A stretch of DNA of 64,000 nt from NCBI RefSeq assembly GCF_022447245.1, contig NZ_JAKVBC010000003.1, positions 1 to 64,000 of the forward strand, in the 5' to 3' direction. The notes under the pieces are model-generated. The model searched no databases. It saw only the letters and a program-made list of their open reading frames with translations, and was not told the origin of the DNA. This DNA comes from Kordia sp. (GTDB lineage Bacteria; Bacteroidota; Bacteroidia; Flavobacteriales; Flavobacteriaceae). Below, one piece after another: positions 26,447 to 34,534 of the stretch. How positions within the stretch are numbered: position 1 is the stretch's first letter; every line of letters begins with the position of its first letter. Made by a program: the position numbers and the translations under genes.

Positions 26447-27028
26447 TTATAATTTCAAAAAGTTTTCTAGTATTTTACTTCCTGCTTTGCTACTTTTTTC
26501 TGGATGAAATTGTACACCGTAAAAGTTATTTTTTTGCAATGCAGAAGCATAGTTAATGTCATATTCACTTTCAGCAATCATTTCATCACACTTTTTAGCA
26601 TAATAACTGTGTACCAAATACATATATTCGTTTTCACGAACGCCTTCAAACAGTGGACTTTTCAAATTTCGAATAGTATTCCATCCTATTTGCGGGACTT
26701 CTACTCTTTCAGAAAAACGAACAACATCTGTATCAAAAATCTCTAAACCTTCTGTATTTCCTTCTTCTGAATTATTACACATCAATTGCATTCCTAAACA
26801 AATTCCTAAAACAGGTTGTGTCAACGTTGGAATGACTTTGTCAAGCTTGCTTTCTTTGAGTTTTTTCATGGCACTACTCGCCTCTCCTACACCTGGAAAT
26901 ATTACTTTGTCAGCGGTTTTTATTTCTTGAGCATCGTTACTCAATATGGCTTTTACACCTAATCGTTGCAAAGCAAATTTGATACTTTGGATATTTCCTG
27001 CACCGTAATTTATGATGATTGTTTTCAC
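26447..27028 (-). CDS. hisH: Imidazole glycerol phosphate synthase, glutaminase subunit
   Basis: Class I glutamine amidotransferase of 193 residues that supplies ammonia to HisF. It shows the start MKTIIINYGAGNIQSIKFALQRLG, the catalytic cysteine in LGICLGMQLM, and the His-Glu pair in GVQFHPEKSSKAG. Length and order are normal. It lies between hisB and hisA, in the usual Bacteroidota order. Confidence 0.95.
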   Translation of the reverse strand: MKTIIINYGAGNIQSIKFALQRLGVKAILSNDAQEIKTADKVIFPGVGEASSAMKKLKESKLDKVIPTLTQPVLGICLGMQLMCNNSEEGNTEGLEIFDTDVVRFSERVEVPQIGWNTIRNLKSPLFEGVRENEYMYLVHSYYAKKCDEMIAESEYDINYASALQKNNFYGVQFHPEKSSKAGSKILENFLKL

Positions 27029-27134
27029 TTTTGTTATGGATTAATTTTTATTAGTTTGATGCGTATATCAGAATACTTCTCGAATTAGCAACTGGTAATC
27101 TGAGTCAACTTTTACATTCAACATTTATAATTTC

Positions 27135-28268
27135 CTAGAGCATTCCTTTGGTAGATGGCAATATCATTTTTTCTACATCACGTTTTACAGCAGCTTTGAT
27201 CGCTTTTGCAAAGGCTTTAAAGATTGCTTCTATTTTGTGGTGTTCGTTGGTTCCTTCTGCTTTGATGTTTAGATTTGCTTTTGCGCCATCTGTAAACGAT
27301 TTGAAGAAGTGGAAAAACATTTCTGTTGGCATCTTTCCTATCATTTCACGTTTGAAATCCGCTTCCCAAACCAACCAGTTTCTTCCGCCAAAGTCAATAG
27401 AAACCTGCGCTAAGCAATCGTCCATCGGTAAACAGAAACCATAACGCTCAATTCCAAGTTTGTTTCCTAAAGCTTCTGAAAATACTTCTCCTAACGCAAT
27501 CGCTGTATCTTCAATTGTGTGGTGTTCGTCTACTTCCAAATCACCATCTACTTTAATGTCTAAATCGATTTGACCGTGACGCGCAATTTGATCGAGCATG
27601 TGATCAAAAAATGCAATGCCTGTATCTATGTTCGATTTTCCAGTTCCGTCAAGATTCAAGTCAATTTGAATTTTAGTTTCGTTGGTATTTCGGGTTAAAG
27701 AAGCTTTGCGTTCTTTTGCTTTTAAGTAGGTATAGATTTCGTCCCAATTATTCGATTCCAACCCTATAAAAACATCTAATTCTGAACGTTTTACTGTAAT
27801 TTCATCCGTTCCTAAAAATGTTTCGTCATTGATATAAATTCCCTTAGCTCCTAAGTTTTTTGCCAATTCAATATCTGTCAAGCGATCGCCAATGACAAAT
27901 GAATTTGCCAAATCAAAGTTTTCAGAGAAATATTCTGTTAGCAAACCTGTATTTGGCTTTCGTGTTGGTGCATTGTCTTTGGCAAATGTTCTATCAATGA
28001 CAATATTATCAAACACAATTCCTTCTCCTTTTAAGGTTTGTAGAATGAAATTGTGCACTGGCCAAAACGTATCTTCTGGATATACTTCCGTTCCCAAACC
28101 ATCTTGATTGGTAATCATGACCAATTCAAAATCTAGCTCGCTAGCAATTTTTCGCAGCGCAGATAAGGCTTTTGGATAGAATTCCAGTTTTTCAAAGCTA
28201 TCTATTTGTTCGTCTGCTGGTTCTTTGATGATCGTTCCATCACGATCTATGAATAGTACTCGTTTCAT
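27135..28268 (-). CDS. hisB: Bifunctional histidinol-phosphatase / imidazoleglycerol-phosphate dehydratase
   Basis: A 377-residue fusion catalysing steps 6 and 8. The N-terminal HAD phosphatase has [22 protein letters not shown] and [20 protein letters not shown]. The C-terminal dehydratase (from about 180) has the manganese-binding histidine clusters [28 protein letters not shown] and [16 protein letters not shown]. Both activities look intact. Same strand, third gene after hisD. Confidence 0.96.
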   Translation of the reverse strand: MKRVLFIDRDGTIIKEPADEQIDSFEKLEFYPKALSALRKIASELDFELVMITNQDGLGTEVYPEDTFWPVHNFILQTLKGEGIVFDNIVIDRTFAKDNAPTRKPNTGLLTEYFSENFDLANSFVIGDRLTDIELAKNLGAKGIYINDETFLGTDEITVKRSELDVFIGLESNNWDEIYTYLKAKERKASLTRNTNETKIQIDLNLDGTGKSNIDTGIAFFDHMLDQIARHGQIDLDIKVDGDLEVDEHHTIEDTAIALGEVFSEALGNKLGIERYGFCLPMDDCLAQVSIDFGGRNWLVWEADFKREMIGKMPTEMFFHFFKSFTDGAKANLNIKAEGTNEHHKIEAIFKAFAKAIKAAVKRDVEKMILPSTKGML

Positions 28269-28336
28269 TTCTTTATTATTTTGTTATTCCTGAGTATAGC
28301 TGGACTGTGCTCGATATGACATGCAGGAATTTATTT

Positions 28337-29374
28337 TTATGCTATTTCTTGTAATGCGTTTATTAGTTTTTCATTTTCTGTATCTGTCCCTACGGTAAAT
28401 CGCAAACAATTTTCACACAGTGGCTGTGTTGTACGATTGCGGATTACAATTCCTTTTTTGATTAGTTGATCGTAGCGAAGATCAGCATTATCCACCTTAG
28501 CTAAAATAAAATTCGCATCCGATGAGTATACTTTTTCTATGAAATTGATTTTAGCTAAAGCTTTTTCTAATTCTGCTTTGTTTTGTTGAATTTTATCAAT
28601 TTCTTTCTGAACTATTTCCTGAGCAGAAATACGTTCTAAAGCTTTAAATTGAGTAAGTAAATTAACATTATAAGGTGGTTTTATACGATTTAAAACATCT
28701 ACGATAGTGAGCGAAGCATAACAGATTCCTAATCTAATACCAGCCATTCCGTAAGCTTTTGAGAGCGTTTGTGTAATGACAAGATTCGGAAATTCTTCAA
28801 GCCTATTCAACCAACTTTTTTGGCTTGAGAAGTCTGTATATGCTTCGTCGATCACTATAATTCCTTTAAATTCTTTGAGTAACTTTTCTACAGCTTCGTT
28901 ACTAAAACTGTTTCCTGTTGGATTATTGGGAGAGCAGAGAAATAGTATTTTACTATTTTCATCCGCTGCATTCAAAATTTCATCTACATTGGGTTCAAAT
29001 GCTTCTGTCAATAAAACTTCTTTTACGGCGACATCATTTACACCTGCTAATACGTTGTACATACCGTATGTTGGTGGTAATGTAATGATGTTATCTTCTT
29101 TAGGTTCACAAAATGCTCTGAAAATCAAATCGAGGATTTCATCGCTTCCATTTCCTAAAACCATGCTTGCAGGATTGCAGTTTTTTATTGCTGCTAAAGC
29201 TGTTTTTACATCTTTTTGTTTTGGATCTGGATAACGATTGACACCATTTTCATACGGGTTTTCGTTGGCATCCAAAAATACCATCTCACTTCCAGAAGCT
29301 TTATATTCGTCTCTTGCAGAAGAATATGGTTTGAGTGTTTTTATGTTTTCTCTGATGAGATTTTCTATGTTCAT
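28337..29374 (-). CDS. hisC: Histidinol-phosphate aminotransferase
   Basis: A PLP-dependent fold-type I aminotransferase of 345 residues that makes histidinol phosphate. Key elements are FLDANENPYENGVNRYPDP, GNGSDEILDL, the SPNNPTG motif, IVIDEAYTDFS, the PLP lysine in TLSKAYGMAGIRLG, and the C-terminal arginine region LRFTVGT. The spacer before its ATG (29375-29413) carries a CCAAAA-type repeat tract on the coding strand. Confidence 0.95.
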   Translation of the reverse strand: MNIENLIRENIKTLKPYSSARDEYKASGSEMVFLDANENPYENGVNRYPDPKQKDVKTALAAIKNCNPASMVLGNGSDEILDLIFRAFCEPKEDNIITLPPTYGMYNVLAGVNDVAVKEVLLTEAFEPNVDEILNAADENSKILFLCSPNNPTGNSFSNEAVEKLLKEFKGIIVIDEAYTDFSSQKSWLNRLEEFPNLVITQTLSKAYGMAGIRLGICYASLTIVDVLNRIKPPYNVNLLTQFKALERISAQEIVQKEIDKIQQNKAELEKALAKINFIEKVYSSDANFILAKVDNADLRYDQLIKKGIVIRNRTTQPLCENCLRFTVGTDTENEKLINALQEIA

Positions 29375-29411
29375 CTTTTTGGGTCTTTGGTATCGGGTTT
29401 TAGGTTTTGGG

Positions 29412-30695
29412 TTATTTTAAACTTTCTAATCGTAATGTAACAGCGTTTTTGTGAGCTTGTAAACCTTCTGCTCCTGCCATTTGTTCGATAGCATTACCAA
29501 TGTTTTGAATTCCATCTGCTGTTATTTTTTGAAACGTCATGCTTTTTTGAAAGCTTGCTAGATTCACTCCAGAATAGGCTTTTGCATATCCGTTTGTTGG
29601 CAAGGTATGATTGGTTCCAGAGGCATAATCTCCAGCACTTTCTGGCGTATAGTTTCCTACAAATACAGAACCTGCATTTTGAATTCCGTTGGTATAGAAT
29701 TCTTCATCTTGTACACAAATGATAAAGTGTTCAGGACCGTATTCGTTGATTAAATCCAGTGCAATTTGATCAGTTGAAACATAGATTAATTTGGAATTAT
29801 CAATTGCTTTTGTTGCAATTTCTTTACGAGGTAATACGTCTAGTTGTTTTTGAATAGCTTTTTCCACATCTGTTAGAAAATTCTTTGAAGTTGTTACAAG
29901 AATCACTTGGCTATCTGTTCCGTGTTCTGCCTGACTTAGTAAATCAGAAGCAACAAAGTCTGCATTTGCAGATTCGTCTGCTACAACTAACAATTCACTT
30001 GGTCCAGCAGGCATGTCAATTGCTACTCCGTATTTGGTTGCTAATTGTTTTGCTACTGTTACAAATTGATTTCCTGGTCCAAAGATTTTGTATACTTTCG
30101 AAATAGTGTCTGTTCCAAAAGTCATTCCTGCAATGGCTTGAATTCCTCCTACTTTGTATATTGTGGTAATTCCACATAACTGCGCTGTGTACAATATGGC
30201 AGGATTTACCTTGCCTTCTTTGTTTGGTGGTGTACATAGAATGATTTCCTGACAACCTGCAATTGTAGCAGGAACAGCCAACATTAAAATGGTAGAGAAT
30301 AATGGTGCAGTTCCACCAGGAATGTACAATCCCACTTTTTGAATGGCTCTTTTTTCTTGCCAGCAGCGTACGCCACGTGTCGTTTCTACCTCAATTACAG
30401 CAGTTTCTTGTGCTCTGTGAAATGAAGTAATATTTGCTTTCGCGATAGCGATAGCCGCTTTTAAATCTTCTGAAACATTATTGGTAGCAGCTTCTATTTC
30501 AGCTTGACTGACAACCAAATCATCCAATTTTACATTGTCAAAGAACGATGTATATTTTTTGATGGCTTTGTCGCCATTTTTTTGGACTTCGGAGAATATT
30601 TGAGAAACCGTAGCTTCAATGTGATCTACAGTTTGGGTTGGACGCTCTAAGATTTCTGTCCAAGTATTTTTTTGTGGGTTAAATATTTTGTTCAT
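29412..30695 (-). CDS. hisD: Histidinol dehydrogenase
   Basis: A zinc-dependent NAD enzyme of 427 residues catalysing the last two oxidations to histidine. The frame is open 26 codons further upstream, inside hisG, but the real start is the ATG at 30693-30695 (MNKIFNPQKNTWTEIL), which overlaps the hisG stop codon as TAATG. Family motifs are YIPGGTAPLFSTILML, KIFGPGNQFVTVAKQ, DMPAGPSELLVVADESA, LLSQAEHGTDSQ, EYGPEHFII and GDYASGTNHTLPT. Confidence 0.95.
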   Translation of the reverse strand: MNKIFNPQKNTWTEILERPTQTVDHIEATVSQIFSEVQKNGDKAIKKYTSFFDNVKLDDLVVSQAEIEAATNNVSEDLKAAIAIAKANITSFHRAQETAVIEVETTRGVRCWQEKRAIQKVGLYIPGGTAPLFSTILMLAVPATIAGCQEIILCTPPNKEGKVNPAILYTAQLCGITTIYKVGGIQAIAGMTFGTDTISKVYKIFGPGNQFVTVAKQLATKYGVAIDMPAGPSELLVVADESANADFVASDLLSQAEHGTDSQVILVTTSKNFLTDVEKAIQKQLDVLPRKEIATKAIDNSKLIYVSTDQIALDLINEYGPEHFIICVQDEEFYTNGIQNAGSVFVGNYTPESAGDYASGTNHTLPTNGYAKAYSGVNLASFQKSMTFQKITADGIQNIGNAIEQMAGAEGLQAHKNAVTLRLESLK

Positions 30696-31552
30696 TATAG
30701 GACCATTTTTTCGATTGGACATACTAAAATTCCTTCTGCGCCATTGGCTTTGAGTTCGTCTATGACTTCCCAAAAATCTTCTTTTTTGACAACTGAGTGT
30801 AGTGAACTCCAGCCTTCTTCGGCTAGTGGAAGTATTGTGGGACTTTTTAAGACTGGTAATATTTTGCTAATCGCTTCTATTTTATCGTTTGGTGCGTTGA
30901 GAAGGATGTATTTTGAAGTGCGTGCTGTGAGTACTGACTGAATTCGGAATCGAAGTTTTTGAAGTAATTGTTTGCATTCTTCGTCTATTTTAGGTGAAAC
31001 TGCTAACACGGCTTCACTTTTTAACATAACTTCAACTTCTTTGAGATTATTTTTGAAGAGTGTACTTCCGCTAGAAACGATATCACAAATAGCATCGGCA
31101 AGTCCTATGTTTGGGGCAATTTCTACAGAGCCATTGATAATGTGTAATTCTGCATTGACACCTTTTTCATTAAGATACGCTTTTACAGTTTCCGGATATG
31201 AAGTCGCAATACGTTTGCCTTCGAAGTCTTTTATAGAATTGTATGTTTCTCCTTTTGGAATGGCGAGTGAGACTTTACATTTGGAAAAACCTAGCTTTTC
31301 CGCGATGGTAATATTTTGTCCTTTTTCTACGAGCACATTTTCTCCGATGATCGCAATATCTACAACGCCATCACGCAAATATTGTGGAATATCTCCATTT
31401 CTGAGATAGAAGACTTCTAAAGGAAAGTTACGAGCTGCTGCTTTAAGTTGATCCTTACCGTTGTCTATAGAAATTCCGCAATCTTTTAAGATTTTGAGTG
31501 AATCTTCGTTGAGTCGTCCCGATTTTTGAATGGCAATTTTTAGCTTTTTCAT
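30695..31552 (-). CDS. hisG: ATP phosphoribosyltransferase, long form
   Basis: First enzyme of histidine synthesis. It is the 285-residue long form that carries a C-terminal ACT-like domain for feedback inhibition by histidine, so no HisZ is needed. It shows MKKLKIAIQKSGRLNEDSLK, DIAIIGENVLVEKG, GKRIATSYPETVKAYLNEKG and the PRPP-binding DAICDIVSSGSTLF. It is the first structural gene of the operon, 100 bases after the leader peptide gene and its attenuator. Confidence 0.96.
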   Translation of the reverse strand: MKKLKIAIQKSGRLNEDSLKILKDCGISIDNGKDQLKAAARNFPLEVFYLRNGDIPQYLRDGVVDIAIIGENVLVEKGQNITIAEKLGFSKCKVSLAIPKGETYNSIKDFEGKRIATSYPETVKAYLNEKGVNAELHIINGSVEIAPNIGLADAICDIVSSGSTLFKNNLKEVEVMLKSEAVLAVSPKIDEECKQLLQKLRFRIQSVLTARTSKYILLNAPNDKIEAISKILPVLKSPTILPLAEEGWSSLHSVVKKEDFWEVIDELKANGAEGILVCPIEKMVL

Positions 31553-31590
31553 TTTTACATTTTAAGTTTAAGCACAAAAATTGGGTACAA

Positions 31591-31623
31591 AAAAACCCGT
31601 TTGATGTGCTCAAACGGGTTTTT
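31591..31623 (-). terminator. Histidine operon attenuator terminator
   Basis: AAAAACCCGTTTGA (31591-31604) pairs with TCAAACGGGTTTTT (31610-31623) around a 5-base loop. On the minus strand a T-run follows. It lies between the histidine-rich leader peptide (stop at 31653-31655) and hisG, the arrangement of a translation-coupled attenuator. When charged tRNA-His is scarce, ribosome stalling in the leader should prevent this hairpin from forming. Confidence 0.88.
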
Positions 31624-31652
31624 AATATATTTTTAATTACTTCAATACATTA

Positions 31653-31709
31653 TCAGCTCGCTTGAGGGCAAGTATGAGAATGATGATGATGTAATTGTGT
31701 ATAAGACAT
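31653..31709 (-). CDS. hisL: Histidine operon leader peptide
   Basis: An 18-codon minus-strand frame, MSYTQLHHHHSHTCPQAS, ending in TGA. Five of its 18 codons are histidine, four of them consecutive, which makes it a sensor of tRNA-His charging. It is preceded by a good promoter and followed after about 30 bases by a strong terminator upstream of hisG. Peptides of this kind precede his operons; this one is recognised from composition and position. Confidence 0.88.
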   Translation of the reverse strand: MSYTQLHHHHSHTCPQAS

Positions 31710-31728
31710 GTTTATTTATCCTTTGATG

Positions 31729-31761
31729 CAAAAGTAATTAATATTTTTGATTGCCTCCAAA
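31729..31761 (-). promoter_or_regulatory. Candidate histidine operon promoter
   Basis: On the minus strand TTTG (31758-31761) is followed after 21 bases by TACTTTTG (31729-31736). This fits the Bacteroidota -33/-7 consensus TTTG and TAnnTTTG. Transcription would start about 15 bases before the leader peptide ATG. Confidence 0.65.
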
Positions 31762-31886
31762 TCTTTTTTTAAATTATTTTTTTGCATTTTATCAAAAAAA
31801 TGCAATCAAATTAGATTTTTTTGATGGTTATAATTGTGATATAAAAAATGAATTCCTAATTTTAGATATTAATAGTCAGCCCACCT

Positions 31887-32732
31887 ATGAAACATTTTTT
31901 GATTGCCTTTGTACTTTTTTGTACATGGCTTTATTTCGGTATTCGTTATTACGAATGCAACGTAAAGAATCTGTGCGCAGAAACCAAAGTATCCGTAGTA
32001 GTCGATACTATTAAGGTTATCAAAGAAGTTCCTGCAAAAAAAGCACTTACTTTTTTACCATTTACTATTGTTAAAAATGATGCAAAAGTTTCATTAATCG
32101 ATTCTGTTTCAAATCCGTTACAATCATTTTTTGATTATTTAAACGCCAATCAACAAGAAGAATTAGTCATTACCTCTTTCTTTAGTAAAGCTGAAGATGG
32201 AGCTATAGCACTTTCTAGAAATGAAGTTGTTAAGAAGAAATTAGCAGATTTCGGAATTAATACAGAACGTGTAGTGATGCAGACAAAGCAAGAGGATATT
32301 ACTTTTACAGATAACAATCAATTCAACAAAGGATTTGCATACGAGTACCAAAAGATGACAGAAGAGCGTGTAAAAGTAATTGATAAAGGAATTTCTTCTA
32401 AGATTTTATACGCTGGTTTTGGCTCCAAAACATTTAAGCCTGATAATACGCTCAATGCTTATACTATGGAACTGAAGAACTATTTATTCAAACATCCTAC
32501 AAAAAAAGTAGAAATTATTGGTCACACCGACAGTAATGGTGATGCAGAAGCAAATATGTGGTTTGGAAAAGAACGCGCTAAAAGTGTGATGCAATATTTT
32601 GTATCGCAAGGAATTAACGCCGATAAATTGACCATTTCATCTAAAGGAGAAACGGAGCCAATAGCGCCAAACAACACTTTAGAAGGACAACGACTAAACA
32701 GACGTATTGAAATAAACATTTCAGACGATTGA
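31887..32732 (+). CDS. OmpA family C-terminal domain protein with N-terminal membrane anchor
   Basis: 281 residues. The N-terminal segment (HFLIAFVLFCTWLYFGI) is an uncleaved helix or signal anchor. The middle (40-190) has no clear family. The C-terminal OmpA domain (about 190-280) shows KKVEIIGHTDSNGDAEANMWFGKERAKSV and LNRRIEINIS, the usual peptidoglycan-binding motifs. It is probably in the periplasm, tethered to the membrane and contacting the cell wall. It is followed after 56 bases by a second membrane-anchored gene in the same direction, so the two may be cotranscribed. Confidence 0.85.
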   Translation: MKHFLIAFVLFCTWLYFGIRYYECNVKNLCAETKVSVVVDTIKVIKEVPAKKALTFLPFTIVKNDAKVSLIDSVSNPLQSFFDYLNANQQEELVITSFFSKAEDGAIALSRNEVVKKKLADFGINTERVVMQTKQEDITFTDNNQFNKGFAYEYQKMTEERVKVIDKGISSKILYAGFGSKTFKPDNTLNAYTMELKNYLFKHPTKKVEIIGHTDSNGDAEANMWFGKERAKSVMQYFVSQGINADKLTISSKGETEPIAPNNTLEGQRLNRRIEINISDD

Positions 32733-32788
32733 TAATAAATAAACTTATAAAACCAAACTATAACTAACCCACACAACTAATTGATTTT

Positions 32789-33382
32789 ATGCCACTCTTA
32801 CTTTTAGAAAGCCTTACTCCTGTTTCTGGTTGGGAATATTTTATAGTATTTCTGATTGGATTTGGTTGTTTTTTAATTGGCTGGATTTTTGGAAAACGCA
32901 GCTGCAAACGAAAATATGAAAAATTGCTTGCTGCTGAAAAGTCAAAGAAAAAAGACGAATTTATTAATACAAACTACACGCCTTCCAGAGGTGTACGCGC
33001 TGTAAAAACACGTGAACGTTCAGGAAGAGCGGTAGATTCCAAAGATTCTGACACCACCGAAACTGAAACAGAAGCAGAAACTGTAGATACCGAAAATTCT
33101 CCTTTAAACTTTGATAGTTTTGGTGTTGCGGATGCTTCAGAAAAAGATGATTTGAAACGTATTAAAGGAGTTGGTCCTTATATTGAACAGAAGCTAAACA
33201 CGATCGGAATATACACCTTTGATCAGATTAGCAAGTTTACTGCAGAAGATATGCAAACTGTTACGGAATTGATTTCATTTTTCCCAGGACGTATTGAACG
33301 TGACGATTGGAAAGGTCAGGCTGCCATTTTAAAGAAAAGTACCACCACTGATTTTAGTAAACGATTGGGCTCAGAAAAATAG
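32789..33382 (+). CDS. Membrane-anchored helix-hairpin-helix protein
   Basis: 197 residues. A membrane helix near 16-33 (YFIVFLIGFGCFLIGWIFG) is followed by a basic and then an acidic, Thr/Glu-rich linker. A C-terminal helix-hairpin-helix-like domain follows (LKRIKGVGPYIEQKLNTIGIYTFDQISKFT, then FPGRIERDDWKGQA). Such domains are found beside ribosomal L21-like and NADH dehydrogenase-like proteins in databases, with no proven role. They may bind nucleic acid or act as a dimerisation module. Downstream lies a clear terminator. Confidence 0.75.
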   Translation: MPLLLLESLTPVSGWEYFIVFLIGFGCFLIGWIFGKRSCKRKYEKLLAAEKSKKKDEFINTNYTPSRGVRAVKTRERSGRAVDSKDSDTTETETEAETVDTENSPLNFDSFGVADASEKDDLKRIKGVGPYIEQKLNTIGIYTFDQISKFTAEDMQTVTELISFFPGRIERDDWKGQAAILKKSTTTDFSKRLGSEK

Positions 33383-33502
33383 ATTTCGATTCTATTCAAA
33401 AAGAAAATTATGTTTTTAGACTTGCTAAGATTAAAAACTAAAAATAATAGGTTGGCTAAATGAGTGATAGCTTTCCTCCCTACCTAAAATTACTCAGAAT
33501 AA

Positions 33503-33535
33503 AAAAAGGGAAACTTTAAGCCAGTTTCCCTTTTT
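33503..33535. terminator. Bidirectional terminator between convergent genes
   Basis: AAAAAGGGAAACT (33503-33515) pairs with AGTTTCCCTTTTT (33523-33535) around a 7-base loop. With A- and T-runs on its two sides it serves both the plus-strand helix-hairpin-helix gene and the minus-strand prohibitin gene. Confidence 0.82.
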
Positions 33536-33554
33536 CTTTATTATATGTTTCGAA

Positions 33555-34370
33555 TTATTGATTTCCTAAAATTAGCGGCAAACCACTTTCTCCTGAACCA
33601 ACTACAATTACTTTACTATTTTGTGACTCAGATAGTTTTAACGTAGCATCAATCCCTTTTTCTTGTAAAATTTTGTCTGTTAACGACGCACTTAAGATTT
33701 TGTTAGCAGCCGCTTTACCTTCTGCTTCTACTCGTTGTCTTTCCGCTTCTTTTTCAGCAGTTTGTAATAAATACTTATACTTTTCTAATTCTTGCTCTTT
33801 GGTTTTCTTATCTTCAATTGCAGCTGTAATTTTTGCTGGTAATTCAATTTTTTCAACTAATACTTTAATTAAATCAACATACACCAGTGATAAATCTTTC
33901 TTCGTTTGTTCTTCAATTTCTTTTTGAATTGAATTCTTTTTAGAGGAATATAATTCTTCTGCAGTATATTGTCCAATAATACTACGTGCTACAGAACTCA
34001 CTGCTGGTTTTACCTTTGTAGTATAGTAGTCTAAACCAACCGTTTTATGCAATTTTCCTAAGTTAGGTTTGTTCGGTTTGAACTGAATTGTTAAATCTAC
34101 TTCAATAGGTAATCCATCTACAGATAATAATTCGTCTAACTTTTCTTTAACCGACTGATCTCTTAAATCATATTTAGTCATAGTATTCCAAGGTGCTACT
34201 ACATGAAAGCCTTCATCATAAAAGTTTTCAACATCCACACCACCAGAAAATTGTCTATACAAAACGCCTCCTTCTCCTGAGTTTATGGTTACTGCCGATT
34301 TTGCAATTAATACAATTACTACGATTACAATGATTAGTATTGGTATTCCAATTTTAGGTAATTTATCCAT
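33555..34370 (-). CDS. Prohibitin-family (SPFH/Band 7) membrane protein
   Basis: 271 residues with one N-terminal membrane helix (IGIPILIIVIVVIVLIAKSAV), an SPFH domain (about 30-190: GVLYRQFSGGVDVENFYDEGFHVVAPW, TIQFKPNKPNLGKLHKTVG), and a long charged coiled coil (KKTKEQELEKYKYLLQTAEKEAERQ). Such proteins form ring oligomers on the inner membrane and often restrain membrane proteases; that role is known for the family and inferred here. Single gene with its own terminator. Confidence 0.9.
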   Translation of the reverse strand: MDKLPKIGIPILIIVIVVIVLIAKSAVTINSGEGGVLYRQFSGGVDVENFYDEGFHVVAPWNTMTKYDLRDQSVKEKLDELLSVDGLPIEVDLTIQFKPNKPNLGKLHKTVGLDYYTTKVKPAVSSVARSIIGQYTAEELYSSKKNSIQKEIEEQTKKDLSLVYVDLIKVLVEKIELPAKITAAIEDKKTKEQELEKYKYLLQTAEKEAERQRVEAEGKAAANKILSASLTDKILQEKGIDATLKLSESQNSKVIVVGSGESGLPLILGNQ

Positions 34371-34534
34371 TTTTTTTGTTTTTGATTATTTTTTAGTAAT
34401 TATTTTTCTGTTTGTTAATTCTACAATCAATACATAAAGGTTATAGATTGATTTTACTTTGTTAAAAATTATTAATATGTGTATTTGAATTATGGTTTGT
34501 TACAAGCATTTCTAAATATTTTTGAAACACACAA

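Noticed and set aside
30696-30773. N-terminal extension of hisD by 26 codons
   Set aside because: It lies inside hisG, is Arg-rich and unlike HisD; the ATG at 30693-30695 overlaps the hisG stop and begins the conserved sequence.
31887-33382. OmpA and helix-hairpin-helix genes as part of a secretion system
   Set aside because: Only two anchored proteins, no porin, TPR or channel components nearby.
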